A stretch of 64,000 bases of DNA from Nitzschia sp. DOCU1. Lineage: Eukaryota > Bacillariophyta > Bacillariophyceae > Bacillariales > Bacillariaceae. The DNA lies in contig OX595985.1 of the NCBI GenBank assembly GCA_951394045.1, positions 1 through 64,000 of the forward strand, in the 5' to 3' direction. Below, piece by piece: positions 1-11,639 of the stretch. Every line of letters starts with the position of its first letter. Positions within the stretch are counted from its first letter, which is position 1. The notes beneath the pieces were generated by a model, which saw only the letters and a program-made list of their open reading frames with translations, ran no database searches and was not told the DNA's origin. Made by a program: the position numbers and the translations under genes.

Positions 1-1121
1 ACCCTAACCCTAACCCTAACCCTAACCCTAACCCTAACCCTAACCCTAACCCTAACCCTAACCCTAACCCTAACCCTAACCCTAACCCTAACCCTAACCC
101 TAACCCTAACCCTAACCCTAACCCTAACCCTAACCCTAACCCTAACCCTAACCCTAACCCTAACCCTAACCCTAACCCTAACCCTAACCCTAACCCTAAC
201 CCTAACCCTAACCCTAACCCTAACCCTAACCCTAACCCTAACCCTAACCCTAACCCTAACCCTAACCCTAACCCTAACCCTAACCCTAACCCTAACCCTA
301 ACCCTAACCCTAACCCTAACCCTAACCCTAACCCTAACCCTAACCCTAACCCTAACCCTAACCCTAACCCTAACCCTAACCCTAACCCTAACCCTAACCC
401 TAACCCTAACCCTAACCCTAACCCTAACCCTAACCCTAACCCTAACCCTAACCCTAACCCTAACCCTAACCCTAACCCTAACCCTAACCCTAACCCTAAC
501 CCTAACCCTAACCCTAACCCTAACCCTAACCCTAACCCTAACCCTAACCCTAACCCTAACCCTAACCCTAACCCTAACCCTAACCCTAACCCTAACCCTA
601 ACCCTAACCCTAACCCTAACCCTAACCCTAACCCTAACCCTAACCCTAACCCTAACCCTAACCCTAACCCTAACCCTAACCCTAACCCTAACCCTAACCC
701 TAACCCTAACCCTAACCCTAACCCTAACCCTAACCCTAACCCTAACCCTAACCCTAACCCTAACCCTAACCCTAACCCTAACCCTAACCCTAACCCTAAC
801 CCTAACCCTAACCCTAACCCTAACCCTAACCCTAACCCTAACCCTAACCCTAACCCTAACCCTAACCCTAACCCTAACCCTAACCCTAACCCTAACCCTA
901 ACCCTAACCCTAACCCTAACCCTAACCCTAACCCTAACCCTAACCCTAACCCTAACCCTAACCCTAACCCTAACCCTAACCCTAACCCTAACCCTAACCC
1001 TAACCCTAACCCTAACCCTAACCCTAACCCTAACCCTAACCCTAACCCTAACCCTAACCCTAACCCTAACCCTAACCCTAACCCTAACCCTAACCCTAAC
1101 CCTAACCCTAACCCTAACCCT
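1..1121. repeat. Telomere, (CCCTAA)n array
   Basis: About 187 uninterrupted copies of the C-rich telomeric hexamer, so the G-rich TTAGGG strand runs out of the left edge. This fixes the window as a left chromosome end. No variant repeats are seen. The array stops abruptly at 1120/1121 and continues straight into a coding fragment of a receiver domain, with no telomere-associated repeat between them. Confidence 0.99.
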
Positions 1122-2936
1122 TGAAAGTTCTTTATGCGGAAGACAATTTCTGAATCTCGGGAATGTTACGTATATCACCATTATTGACAATGGCCAACAG
1201 GCTGTCGATGTTTGTCTTACGCAAACGTTTGTTGACGTTATTTTCATGGATATGGTGATGCCTGTTTTGTCGCGGATGGAAGCTTCCAACAAAATCGTTG
1301 CCCATAATCCTCAAGACTGCACCGTATTTGTCACTACGCATACTCTGGAGGAATTCAAGTCTGCCGATGCTGCAGGAGCGACGAATGATATTACCAAGCC
1401 ATTCCGTTTGACTGATCTGGAGTCTTTGTTCGATCGTTTCAACTTGGTGAACCCCCGCTTGTCCAAGCCCCGTTCCTCGATTCCTGAAATCAGTGTTCGG
1501 CAGCGGGCATCTGTAGCCGCTCTACAACGATGGAATAGTTGGAAGCGGCCAAACTCGGATCATGGGGTGGGGGGTACGGCGTTGGCTACAAGTCATAGGA
1601 GTAGCAATGGGGACGATAGTGGGAGTGAGATTTTGGATGTAACTACAGAACCAGAAAATACTCTTCAACGCGACGAGGCGCTGGGCTCTCATCGAACGCC
1701 CATTGACCAGACAGACGCTCGCAAATTTATTACTACACATTGTCGGCGACCCTATTCCGGAGATGCAAGATATGCCATTAACCCGGACTCTCTTTTTCCA
1801 GGAATTCTCAATTTGAATCTGGAAACACGGATTCTATCCAGTTTGCCCCTATCACCCCAACGTAATCAAATTACGGGTCATTTCCAGCGGCGATCGATTC
1901 GATCCTTACTATTTTGTCATCTTGGATCGCCTCTATGATACTTTGGAAACAAAACTACAAAAGTGGAGAGATGTTCTCAGTGGAAGAATCGTGCCAAGGC
2001 AATCCCTGTTTCAATCATGTTTCAAGCCTTGTTGGAGTAGCGACCGACGAGATCGACAAGAAGCCGAGGCTATTTTGGAAAGTAGTCGGCATGATAATGT
2101 CTCGGCACAAGAACTCAAAGATTTGAAACGACGGCATCAACAGACGGTGGATCGACTATGGGCGGCCTTTGATTTGGCGTCGGCAGTAGCGCATTTGCAT
2201 AAGCATCACATTATGCATCGCGATTTGAAGCCGGATAATATTGGATTCGATATTGTGAGTACTATCGCTTTGGCAGAAACCATTTGGGGGCGAGTCTAAC
2301 TGTTTCTTGTTGCCTCGTGCGCTCGCTCCTTTCATATAATGTTCTTCTACTACCTAGCGTGATGACATCAGAATCTTTGATCTGGGCTTGGCCAAGGGAA
2401 TTCCACAAGACGGAACGGAGGGCCCTTGGAAATTGACAGCCATGTGTGGTTCGCCCCGATCTAGTAAGTGCCGAGGAGCCATGCGTGATGCTTGTGTATC
2501 AAATCCACGCCGTTCTTGAAATTAACTCTTGCCGGTGCTGTTGATTGAATTCTGCTATTTAGTGGCACCAGAAGTCGCAACAGACAAACTATATGACGCC
2601 AAATGCGATTGTTATTCTTTTGCCCTGCTATTTTGGGAAATACTGAATTTGAAAAAGCTTTTGAGGAGGGTGACGATGGACAAGTTACAGCGGCTGGTCT
2701 GGAATGATACGTATCAGCAGCGGCCCAAAATTCTAGTCGTTGCTAACAGCACCAGCAATTATGCACTTGTCGACGAACAATTGACTCTGTTTTTGACATC
2801 ACCCAAGGCTGCTTGGACAAAAGAATGGAAGGCCCTACCGGTAGTGGAATCTTCGTGGCATCATTATGCTTCTCGACGCCCAACCATAGAGCATGTGGAG
2901 CAAGAGCTTAAAAAAACGTCTGAAAAAGGGAATTGA
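1122..2936 (+). pseudogene. Receiver domain fused to Ser/Thr protein kinase, telomere-truncated copy
   Basis: The first part (about 1160-1440) is a response-regulator receiver domain: LYAEDN start, phosphoacceptor box FMDMVMP, and the KPF lysine. A stop and frame change right after AEDN show a small deletion. The same frame then runs through a linker into a kinase N-lobe. The kinase has HPN (near 1857), HRDLKPDN (near 2217), a DLG version of DFG, and an MAPEV activation-loop end. Introns at 2255-2357 and 2464-2562 restore the frame perfectly across HRD-DLG-APE. Defects: a frameshift near 1850, and the VAIK lysine is missing (AIN in its place), so it is probably dead. It is identical, but for one base, to 19740-21554. 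Confidence 0.8.
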
Positions 2937-2939
2937 AGT

Positions 2940-3199
2940 CATGGACAGCTTCATGGTGGACTTGATAAATTGCTTGAGAGCAAACGACTTTCACACAATG
3001 CCCGGAGATCGACCTTTGTCTATCATCCACCAGCTGCGAACAACAATGTGCGGGAACGAGACGCCCCGTCGATCTACAAGTGCAGAGGCCCGAGCTACTG
3101 TCTTGACTTGGTGGGGTAGCTCCACACGTCTATTCTCTGGCAGACATCAGGATGCTAAAAGACAAAGACGGAGTCAGTTGTTTGCAACGGACGCCTGAG
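2940..3199. other. No recognised gene
   Basis: Only a short unassigned reading frame (about 101 codons on +, 2893-3198) is open here. It overlaps the kinase 3' end and shows no motif I recognise. Confidence 0.5.
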
Positions 3200-3932
3200 C
3201 CGGCTCTGGCAAATGTGAGTGAAGATTCCTAGTGTCGAGTATTGCCAGCAAGATTCCCCGGCGTTCCAAAGGCCGAGCCAACTCGAATCTGCCAACATTC
3301 CGTCAAGAATCCCATCCATCCATGAATACCTTTGTCGATCAATCCAGCCCAGGCTCCCGACTTGAAGCTTACCCAGTTTTGCGCTGTAAACTTATCCAAT
3401 CTCAACTTGTGCAAGTTAAAGAAGGGGACCATGAGATAACAGGGATGTTCAATAGTCCATTGCGGGCTACCGTCGATCCTGTCGGTTATATTGATCATTG
3501 CGGCGGGCTACCGTCGATCCTGTCGATTTTTGGGTGCCCGACCGGTATTCGTCTCTCGCATTCCTTTGGAACAAGGAGCGGCCATGTTGCTGTGGTCCAG
3601 CTGGCCTTGGATTAGTCGACTGTACGGTGTCTCGGGCAATGATATCATGGCCCTTCTATTGTATACCACGCTGGATCTTGGTAATGCCTATTCTTTTGCA
3701 CCAAGAGGAGAATACACTGGGTTAGGAGACGGGGAAGCAAAGTTCGTTCGTTCTTGCCCGTGGCCTTTCGGTATATGATTCAAGTTTCTGAGGCGATGTA
3801 TCCACCCAATTGATTGCAATCCAAAGTACGACGACGAAGCGAACAAGCCGAACCTGACGACTAAGTAGAGAGTGATGTACATGATGCGCAAAAAGGAAGC
3901 GTCGCCGAGAACCGACCCTATCGGTAGCGTCC
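3200..3932 (+). repeat. Repeat block epsilon, copy 1
   Basis: A low-coding block found three times: here, at about 21818-22550, and (diverged, with an extra internal duplication) at about 54235-55250 just upstream of the ABCA gene. It contains a short direct repeat of the string GGGCTACCGTCGATCCTGTC at about 3463 and 3507. No open frame has recognisable motifs. The homology to the ABCA flank stops at about 3932, after a stretch reading RKKEASPRTDPIGS in one frame. Confidence 0.85.
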
Positions 3933-4173
3933 CCAGTTTTGGTCATTCGGCTACGCTTTCAATACGAATGGGCTAGTGGCATATATACTATTTGCTGGAT
4001 GCCGGAGTCGTCGTCTTTCCTGCGACCAAGCTGGCCAAACGGAGTTCAAGACCCTGTTGACGAGATTTGATCCTTCCGGAAGCCACCTTCCAGAATATCC
4101 ATCGCCCTCCGTGTTTGGCATTTCAGTCGACTCTGTGCGCTCCTTGCTAAAGTGCTTCGATATTCTGAAACGT

Positions 4174-4442
4174 CTTTGTCTCAGTGGAATGGATCCGGAT
4201 TATATCGACCGGACATTTTGCTTGGAGAATGCTCAGAATGGGACCATCCGGTTGTCATCACACTCGGGAACCGGTCCTTGCCTATCCCGATGATGTCTTA
4301 TTGCACCATTTGGCACGAGTCATTTCTACCAGAATATCCGTCGCCCTTTGTCTCAGCGGAATGGAACCGGATTATATCGACCGGAGATTTTGCTTGGAGA
4401 ATGCTCAGAATGGGACCATCCGGTTGTCATCACACTCGGGAA
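4174..4442 (+). repeat. Direct repeat pair, about 96 bp, offset 172 bp
   Basis: 4174-4269 and 4346-4442 are near-identical. In one frame both read LCLSGM-PDYIDR-FCLENAQNG, with a third-position and two second-position changes. The flanking CCAGAATATCC words are repeated as well. The block is duplicated again in the inner alpha copy (22792-23060). The reading frames differ between the two units, so it is probably non-coding at present. Confidence 0.75.
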
Positions 4443-4734
4443 GGGTCCTTGCCTACGTTCGAAGATTTACTTTCGTCGGACAGTGCGCAATAAGTCGACA
4501 AACCGGTCAATACTCGTGGTATCCTGACAACCGACGAAGATATAGCATTCCGGGGGATATTGGCGAGCTCCCACTACTGGCTCCCATGGGTAGTCGATAC
4601 GTTTGAGGACGACCCGAGAAAGCAGGTCATGTCGAACTATAAATCAATGATGGCTTTCCCTTCCCTCTGTTTAGAGCTCAATGAAACTCGCCACGTGGAA
4701 AAATCAAGCAATCTTCCCGTCCTGCCGACCCAAA

Positions 4735-5000
4735 TGCAGCCTCCGACACAGAAGCTACTATTGCCGACGACTCGGCCAAGAAAGCCGCTGCCCAGCAAAT
4801 ACGATATATCTTGGACGACGCCCGCGTGAGAGTCAAGAATCCTGACTCCGCTGAAGTACTTGACCATATAATGTTTCGATTCAAAGATTTCTCGAACGAC
4901 GATGGGCTGGCTAAAGTCATGTTGCGTCGTCCCGGAAGGCGCGCACCTTGCGTCTGCTGCCAAATCCAAGGGAGTGGCTTTTATTCTTGCCATGTGATGC
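4735..5000 (+). pseudogene. Unidentified coding fragment
   Basis: One frame gives an uninterrupted, amphipathic, charge-rich segment (AKKAAAQQIRYILDDARVRV, then VLDHIMFRFKDF) that looks like real protein. Its spacing of helix, acidic loop and IM-FK faintly resembles a paired amphipathic helix. I cannot name the family and no complete gene surrounds it. It lies upstream of the PHD remnant and may be part of the same broken gene. Confidence 0.35.
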
Positions 5001-5219
5001 GTGGCAATCCTGATTTTGATTTTATTGCGAACTGGCCGAATATGGCAGGTATTGATGGCCTGCTAGCACGTACAAAGATTCTCAGCTCGTTGATGTTAAC
5101 CCGACGTCAGCGCCCGACGAGAATCCAGCTGGGTAATCGTTGGAACAGAGACACGACGATGACAAGAACGAAATGGAGGAGACGCTACCATCGACCCATC
5201 TGAGCAACTGGAAACTGCT

Positions 5220-6535
5220 TGAAAGGCTCTTGAAAAAGCTAACTACCTCCACCAGCAAGCGGACGCTCTGGCATTTCAACCCGTGTGACTTGGAGCAAAG
5301 TTCATAAAGATGTGTTTCCGATTGACCCAACGGACGGTCGCTATATTTGGTTCACTATTTGCGGCTGAGCGGGGATGTTTTGTGCTGCGACGGCTGTTCC
5401 AACGTTGTGCATACAAAATGTGTCGGCCTGCCCGGGATCCCTGAAGAAGATTGGTATTGCGAAACGTGTGCGCCCATTGGTAAAGAAACACCATCGGTCG
5501 CCGGCCCCCGACCTGGCAGAGGGTCCTTCGGTTGCTGCCTGTGCCGAGGCTGGGACGTCGGCAGTCAAGGGCGGTTGTGACCATGAGGATACTACTAGAC
5601 CTCGGATTGAAGAGACGAAGGACGACGATCCAGCTCCATCTGCATACACGAACTCGACTGAAGATAGAGGCGGCGTTTTGAAAATGGTGGGATTGGACGG
5701 CCACGCCTGACACCATCAGTTACCGAGGCCGATAGAGAGGACGAGGTGTCCGATTCCAGAGCCTGGGGTGGCTTTTGTCACCTCAAATGTTGCGGCGTCG
5801 AACGACAACAATGTCGGTCCTATTAAACCTACTCCAGCTGCTCTCCCCCCAAAGCCCTTGATAAGCGACGACGAGTTTGAAGAGCAGGCTGACGATCTCG
5901 AACGTGTACGTGACGCCCTTCACAAGCTCATTTTTCTTCTGATCCCAACAAGCCCTCGTCGAACGACGCCACGTCCATCAAGAACTCCGCCAGACATTCG
6001 AGGACGCCACTTCCATCAAACTCGGAACTACCTTTTACAAGAACTTTGCCAAACACGGACTATTCAAGGGCAAAGTCATCCGATTGCCGACCGATGAGAC
6101 CCCTGTAGTACTGTGGTGTCGAGTATGTGGATGGCGACAACGAGGACTTGCAGCCTGACGAGCTTCTGGAGTTGATCCAAGCTGATGATGCCAAGGATGC
6201 GGCAGCAAAAGCCGGAGATGGCAATCATCATCAAAGCAGCGGAAAGACGATGGAGCATTCTGGACGACGCAAGAGTGCTCCGCCCCCGCGGTTCGTGGAG
6301 CAAGCGGATCGAATCTATGACACTGGACGCCGCAAGCGAGGACCCCCGCGAAAGCTTGATTCGTTTCTGGGTGCCATCCCCCAAAACAAGCGGTTGTATT
6401 TGGAGAGCAATGGTTTGATTTCTTCTACAGCCACAGAAAACGTGGCCGGCCTCGAAAGATTGATGCGGTTGACGACGAGTTGGACGCACCTCATTTCTCT
6501 CAAGACACAAAGAAACCAGTGCGCAACGGTGCCTC
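5220..6535 (+). pseudogene. PHD-finger / Tudor-like chromatin protein remnant, copy 1
   Basis: Three pieces in changing frames keep a recognisable order. (1) A helical stretch near 5225-5285 (KALEKANYLHQQADALAF). (2) A PHD finger at about 5345-5465, with LCCDGC, the metal-binding H of VVHTKC and the final WYCETC pair; its first cysteine pair is damaged and a frameshift lies at CG/LSGD. (3) Near 6020-6190, the diatom module GTTFYKNFAKHGLFKGKV followed by YVDGDNEDLQPDELLELI, a Tudor-like fold that follows PHD fingers in this group. A basic GRRKRGPPRK stretch follows. At least two frameshifts and several stops separate the pieces, so it is a pseudogene. The inner copy is 23838-25153 and a diverged relative is at 16380-16900. 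Confidence 0.7.
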
Positions 6536-6564
6536 GCCGTCTCCCAAGAGCCAAAAGGTTGAAT

Positions 6565-6954
6565 TGACGGGTGATACCTACCTATCTTCTGTCATCAACG
6601 ACCAGAATCCCATTGGTTACAATATTCACAAGAGTGCGACTTCACCGGCGGGAGTAACCCTTGCCGAACTCGCCGCCTTTGCGACCGTAGGGTTGAGGAT
6701 CCGAAAGATTGCGGAGTACATCGTAACTTCGTATGCCTCCAATATTTTCCGGGAGCGCCAGGATACCAAGGTCCGATAGGAAGTCAACTCGGAGGGTGTG
6801 AAGATTTCGAGTATCTTTGCCAGTTTGGAAGCGAACAAGGAACGTCTCCTTTTGGATGACTATGGAGTCAGTCAGACCTCTTTGGAACAAGTCTTCAACA
6901 TGCACGCTGCCGAAGCGGAGAAACTCAAATGAGGCACAAACGACCATTAATTTG
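6565..6954 (+). pseudogene. ABCA transporter C-terminal fragment, nonsense copy
   Basis: This encodes the regulatory tail of the ABCA transporter at 55293-57846, starting at LTGDTYLSSV. Two mutations are private to this copy: a TAG where the gene has TAC (near 6777), and a TGA where it has TTA near the end. The same fragment at 25183-25568 is open throughout, so this copy was inactivated after the duplication. There is no promoter or start of its own, and it is joined to the PHD remnant upstream. Confidence 0.85.
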
Positions 6955-7084
6955 ATAATGCCTGCTGAAGACGACGAGAGTGATCATCACCAATTCAAGC
7001 ACAAGAGTGCGGGACCACTGTTTGCGAAGAAAAATATGATACGCAAAACGGAAGCGTCGCCAAGAACCGATTTGAAATAATAGT

Positions 7085-9164
7085 AGGACTAGAACGTATT
7101 TTGTTCGGAGCAATAATATGTTATGTATCGTGCGAGAAACGATGCAACCTAGCTAGCTACTCCTCTACCGGTAGATTTATCATCTATCTATTCATCGAAC
7201 TTTTGGCTTCGTTTTTGTGTTCTCACACAAAAAGTTACTGAGCCCCACCGCTACGTCAAAGCAGTTCGATTTCGGAGGGGGTGGGCCACAGCTGCTCCGC
7301 CCGGTAGAGACAACAATCCACTTCACTCGACGGCGTAGCCGATTCCAATTCTCCACGCACCAGCACAGGTTACACTTAAACTCTCCGCGACGAGACACGT
7401 ACGCGAGTGGAGGACGTTTTAAAACCGGAACCACAAACCGGTTGCGTTGCTCTGGAAAATGTTGGTATTGTAGAACAACGCCAGACGCCTGCAAAATGAG
7501 GAAAGAACAAGGTGAGTAGCACTGCGGGAAAGAAATATGATCAAACGGCACCGTCAAGTCGCAAAAACGCAAGTTTGGAGTGCACGTACCGTTCCGAAGG
7601 GCGCCACCACATGAATCATTCCTCCGCCAACACCAACACAACAATCAAACATTTCATCCAACAACTTTCTTCCAGGGTCTGCTTCGGCTCCGTTTGCCTC
7701 AGGGAGCTAGCGTCATGGTTCAACCGAATCAGGAGGGCTCTCCAGAGACTGAGTCCACGTACACCCCCAATATTGGCTTCCTTCAGGACGAGTGTTCCAG
7801 GGCGGTCCGGCACAAACCGGACCTTCACCGTGGATTTCTCCTCCTTCAGGCTGTTATCTCGCTACAGCTGAGCCGCACCATCAAAATGATAGTGATCGCC
7901 GCAGTAGAGGTCTGTTCATAGCAGAGTGAAAAGAAAGTTGATGAAGAAAGCTGATCATCGTACGATGCGGATTGCTCCCTTCGCAAAAAAGTGAGGTCGA
8001 TTGAGTGAAAAAGTGATGCATTTGTTGGAAGGAATGCGGAGATCCGAGCCGAGCCGTTTCTGCTGTGGTTTGCGAGCAGTTTCGTGATTTTTCCCACGAT
8101 GAAGCAGTTTCGTGATTTTTCCCACGATGAAGCCCCACGGTGGCTGAAAGTAATCCACATTCAAATCCGCCAGTTCGCCAAATCCACAGAATATGGTTTC
8201 TGAGGCAAGGGCATAAGCTAGAAAACATTTGACGCTGTTTGTTAAACACGATTGATATGCCTTACGAATTCTGCTCGTCGACTAGACGGACTACATCAGA
8301 AAGATAGCAAGCTAGAGAAGTGGGCCGATCGCTGTCTAGCTGGATGCTACAATCATACCCAAGCTGTAAACAGCAAGCTATGGTTGATTTGAAGACGTTT
8401 GTAAAGTTTTTGTCAAATTACGATAGGTAGTTAGAAACTTAGTAGCCCTTTTTCAATGCCCTCATCGACACATAGAAAAAACGGTCGGCCACGCGGTCTA
8501 TCGCGAGTTCGTTTTTTAGATGACGCTAACTCACTCTGTGATCAAAAGAAGACCATAAAAATTTAATCTAGAGTCAATGTCAATATAAAGTACAATATTG
8601 TAAAGAGCGACCTTGCCAAAAAGTGTAAGCAAAGTTAGATTGTAATAGAGGGAAGATTGTCGCCCGCCGTGATTTCACTATAAATTTATGTGTAAGCAGT
8701 CGAGGTAATCAAAATCACTCAAGATCAATTTCCCTTTAAGTAAATGCATATGCCCTCTTGGAGGCAGCCGAGGGGATGCAATGCGATTTCCCGAGATTTC
8801 ACTACTCGCAATTTGGTGACGCAAGATTTTACAACAAGCGATTTCGCAACAACCGCTTTCGTACTGGGGGCACTTATCGAATCTCAATTCCCTCAGCGAC
8901 AAATAGAGCCGATAGTAGTGCAAAGCATTGCAGCAGAGTACGTAGATAGCTGGCTACTACGGTAGCTACGACTGCAGACTACTGCTAGCTCCCTTGTCTT
9001 ACTTTTGTTCTAGCTTCTGTGGTTACGTAAGCCAGACGACCGCAGCTTTCTCACTTCTACAAGCGACGGTATCACGATAATACGAGCATCCACGTGGGCT
9101 CTCGTTCTTTCTATCGGAGGGATAGTAAAGAACGTACTGTCAGCAGCAACAATCATGACTACTT
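7085..9164. other. Long gene-poor interval
   Basis: About 2 kb of A/T-leaning sequence with scattered short frames on both strands. None carries motifs or keeps its frame against the inner copy (25700-27854), where indels are frequent and not in threes. The first 100 bp (to about 7182) is the 3' flank of the ABCA gene, also seen at 58085. I see no RNA gene. Confidence 0.6.
8077..8132 (+). repeat. Tandem 28-bp duplication
   Basis: The 28-bp unit beginning CAGTTTCGTGATTTTTCCCA occurs twice in tandem. It is also present twice at 26760-26815, so it predates the alpha duplication. Confidence 0.9.
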
Positions 9165-11636
9165 TTAGCTAGTAACAACTATGTATTGTCTCATTCCCTG
9201 ATATTTGTTGTGGCGACACCGTCCTACCACTTGTTGATGTTGGCCGCGAATCGTTCCATTAGCTAGTAGTAGCGTAGGTCTGGGAACGGCCGCCCGACCG
9301 TTGCAGAGTTCGAGGAGAGAATCGTATCCAATGTTGCTGACTGATGATTCTCGTGGTCCCGCCATCAAGAACAAGTCGCAAGAGTGAGCCATAGGCGGAG
9401 GCTTTGCCAGGCCGGTAGCACTGCTACCACTTTGCCGCCGCCTGCTGTCCGATGACGGTAGAACAATGATAGGGGCTTGGGACAAAGAGGAGCTTGGGGG
9501 TAAACTACAAACAGGGGGAGGAGGCGCCATCATTGTCAATGCCATCATTGACGCTGTTGAAGAATCGAGACACATGTATTCCGTGACGAGGACTCGAACC
9601 AGATCGGCACCAGCATGACGTTTGCTACAACAGTATGCCCGATAACTGCTTTCCAGAGTTTCGAAGGTGTCCTTGTCCGGTTTGGAACGCAGTGAAACTG
9701 GCATTCCCAGGAAGTATTGCAGCGCCCGAATTCGCCTCGTTTCTTCGTCATCATCATGAAAAACGAATGTTGCACTCGTCGACGATAACGCTCGCCTGGT
9801 CTCATTCAACTGTCTTTCCAACAGCTCTATGATCTCCGCCTGTGTACTACCTTCATCATCAACGACGTTTGATGACGATGTTTCATCAGCCTTTAGGAGG
9901 TAGGTCCAGCGGGTTCTCAGATAGTCTCTTTGTCGTGGCGTCTGCTACTTGGGACTCCACAAGAGGCGTCATGGGATTCCATGGGAATGGGATTTGAGCC
10001 GTTCCTGAGCCTAGAGGCCCCACGGGATCCTTTTCTCCTAGCGCACAAGAGGCGTCATGGGATTCCATGGGAATGGGATTTGAGCCGTTCCTGAGCCTAG
10101 AGGCCCCACGGGGTCCTTTTCTCCTAGCGCCTTGGATATTTTGTCATCGAAAGGTGACGATGATTCTTCGTCTGTTTGTGTTGGCGCATTGATGTCAATA
10201 ACAAGATTCCATGCTGGCCTTGGAGCAAATCACGAAAGGTAACTCTTCATGCGGAAAAGCAACGAAACGTCCTTTTGGATGTTATTGGGGCTGTAAAGTG
10301 CAACGACCATTCGTCCCACACCCGCACAATCTATCGGTATAGCTGCCGCAGACTTGATACCGTTGGCGATCGCTCCCTCCACTTGCGGGTTGGACCACGA
10401 TTTGGCACAACCAAGGTCGTACTCCCATTGTGGCTTTCCGGACTCGTAGGTTCGGCCCGGAAGACCTCTGCCCGACTCAAAAGTTACATTGCCATTAAAC
10501 TCCCCAAAAGCCTCCATGGACATGAGTATTTCCCGAGGTGTGTCGGTCCTTGTCGTTGAACCGGCATGAATTAGCCGAATTTCTGTCCCGTTCTCATTGT
10601 CAACAAGGCCTTCGCCGGAACTCAAGGTATTTGGTTGTTCCACAGGTGCCCAGCAGTCGGCGTAGTGGAAGGGCATCTTGTTCTGTTGCAAATACAATGC
10701 GATAACTTCGAGAAAACTGGATGGCCTTGTCGCAGTGTATTGACGAGAAAAGTCGCACCCGCTGTGCCCATCCGTAATGGCATCGTCATCATCACTCGAA
10801 TCAGTAGCTAAACTGCTGCACTCGTGTTCGAACAGTACAGCGTTGGACATGGGAAGCCTCTGCGGATCAGGTTCTGCTGTGTCTGGATCCATAAGACCCT
10901 CTAAAGAAATATCATTCAACTCATCCGAGCATTCGCTTGAATCGTCGTCAAAGATATCTCGATTTCTTGCTACACCCGCCGTAGAGGCCTTATAATCCTG
11001 TGCAGATGTCTCTGAGCTTTTGGGGGTGCTATCGTCACCACGAAACGTAGACATAGTCGTCTTTGGCTTCTTATTGGACAGTGCGCCCACTTGACAACGA
11101 CGCTGAAGGTGTTTGAGGTTACCTTCTGCAGCTCTGGCTCTTCGCTCATTTTCCTCTAGACTACTGATCCAGTCGTCCGCTTGGAGCAGGGAGGCATTTC
11201 CCCCTTGCAAGAACAAATTCGAGATATGAGTCCTCCATTGCTTCGTGAAGTTGAAACGAAGTTCAAGTCGTTCACCCCTAGAGGGCAGGCTGGCCAGGAA
11301 GGTTTCTTCCAACGTAGAAAGCAACTTTGTATCGTTATGGGGGCCTTGAGGGGAGGGACGAGGACTAGAATTTCGTTCACACGATCTCATGCTCAATTTG
11401 GCATTCTTCATCCTCTTTGTTAGGCGACTGGGTTCGCACTACAAAAAATCGCCGAGGAACTGATTCAGTTTCGTGCCGTTTGGCAAAGGGAGGTTTCCTT
11501 TATCAAAAGCGCCGACTAAATAGTCAGTAAGAGCGATCTCGTCGTCCTTCCAGCGGCCAGTTCGTAACATATCTAGCGCCCCGCACTTGGAAGGCTGGAA
11601 AACCAGTCGAGAGTAAACATCAACTTCTGCTTGCAT
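9165..11636 (-). pseudogene. GAF-like diatom family protein, copy with both ends, inactivated
   Basis: Read from right to left, in order: a conserved module CGALDMLRTGRW / LNQFLGDFL / KMKNAKLS (about 11636-11380); an RLELRF-WRTH helical part and a charged EENERRARAAE coiled coil; an acidic linker; a GAF-like domain (SGRGLPGRTYESGKPQWEYD to IPIDCAGVGRM, about 10600-10290); then a Ser/Pro-rich tail to 9165. Lesions: in-frame TAG at 11439-11441; in-frame TGA at 10230-10232; an 86-bp tandem duplication (9958-10129) that creates another TAG; a 4-bp insertion near 9898. The first two stops are shared with the copy at 42133-44202. It is the only copy holding both N- and C-terminal parts. The family resembles GAF-type transcription regulators, which is inferred from the GLPGRxYxSGKPxW signature. 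Confidence 0.7.
9958..10129 (-). repeat. 86-bp tandem duplication
   Basis: 9958-10043 and 10044-10129 are near-identical. Copies at 28650 and 42605 have this segment once, so the duplication is private to the telomeric copy. Its length (86) is not a multiple of three and it puts a TAG at the unit boundary of the minus-strand reading frame. Confidence 0.93.
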
Positions 11637-11639
11637 AGC

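Larger units (their letters stand above)
1121..9975 (+). repeat. Segmental duplication alpha, telomeric copy
   Basis: This stretch matches 19739-28662 in the same orientation. From 1121 to about 6640 I found one substitution (near 1168). From about 6645 onward there are many substitutions and small indels, including a 63-bp segment present only in the inner copy near 26070. The left end is cut by the telomere inside a receiver-domain sequence that continues leftward in the inner copy. The right end overlaps block beta by about 450 bp inside a GAF-family gene. Confidence 0.97.

Noticed and set aside
1132..1341. Minus-strand frame next to the telomere as a subtelomeric gene
   Set aside because: It is antisense to the receiver domain, has no motif and is present unchanged at 19750-19959.
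9575..9625. tRNA-like T-arm (GGTTCGAGTCC on the minus strand, a box B match)
   Set aside because: No matching acceptor, D arm or anticodon arm could be built upstream, and the stretch is coding in the GAF-family frame in three copies.
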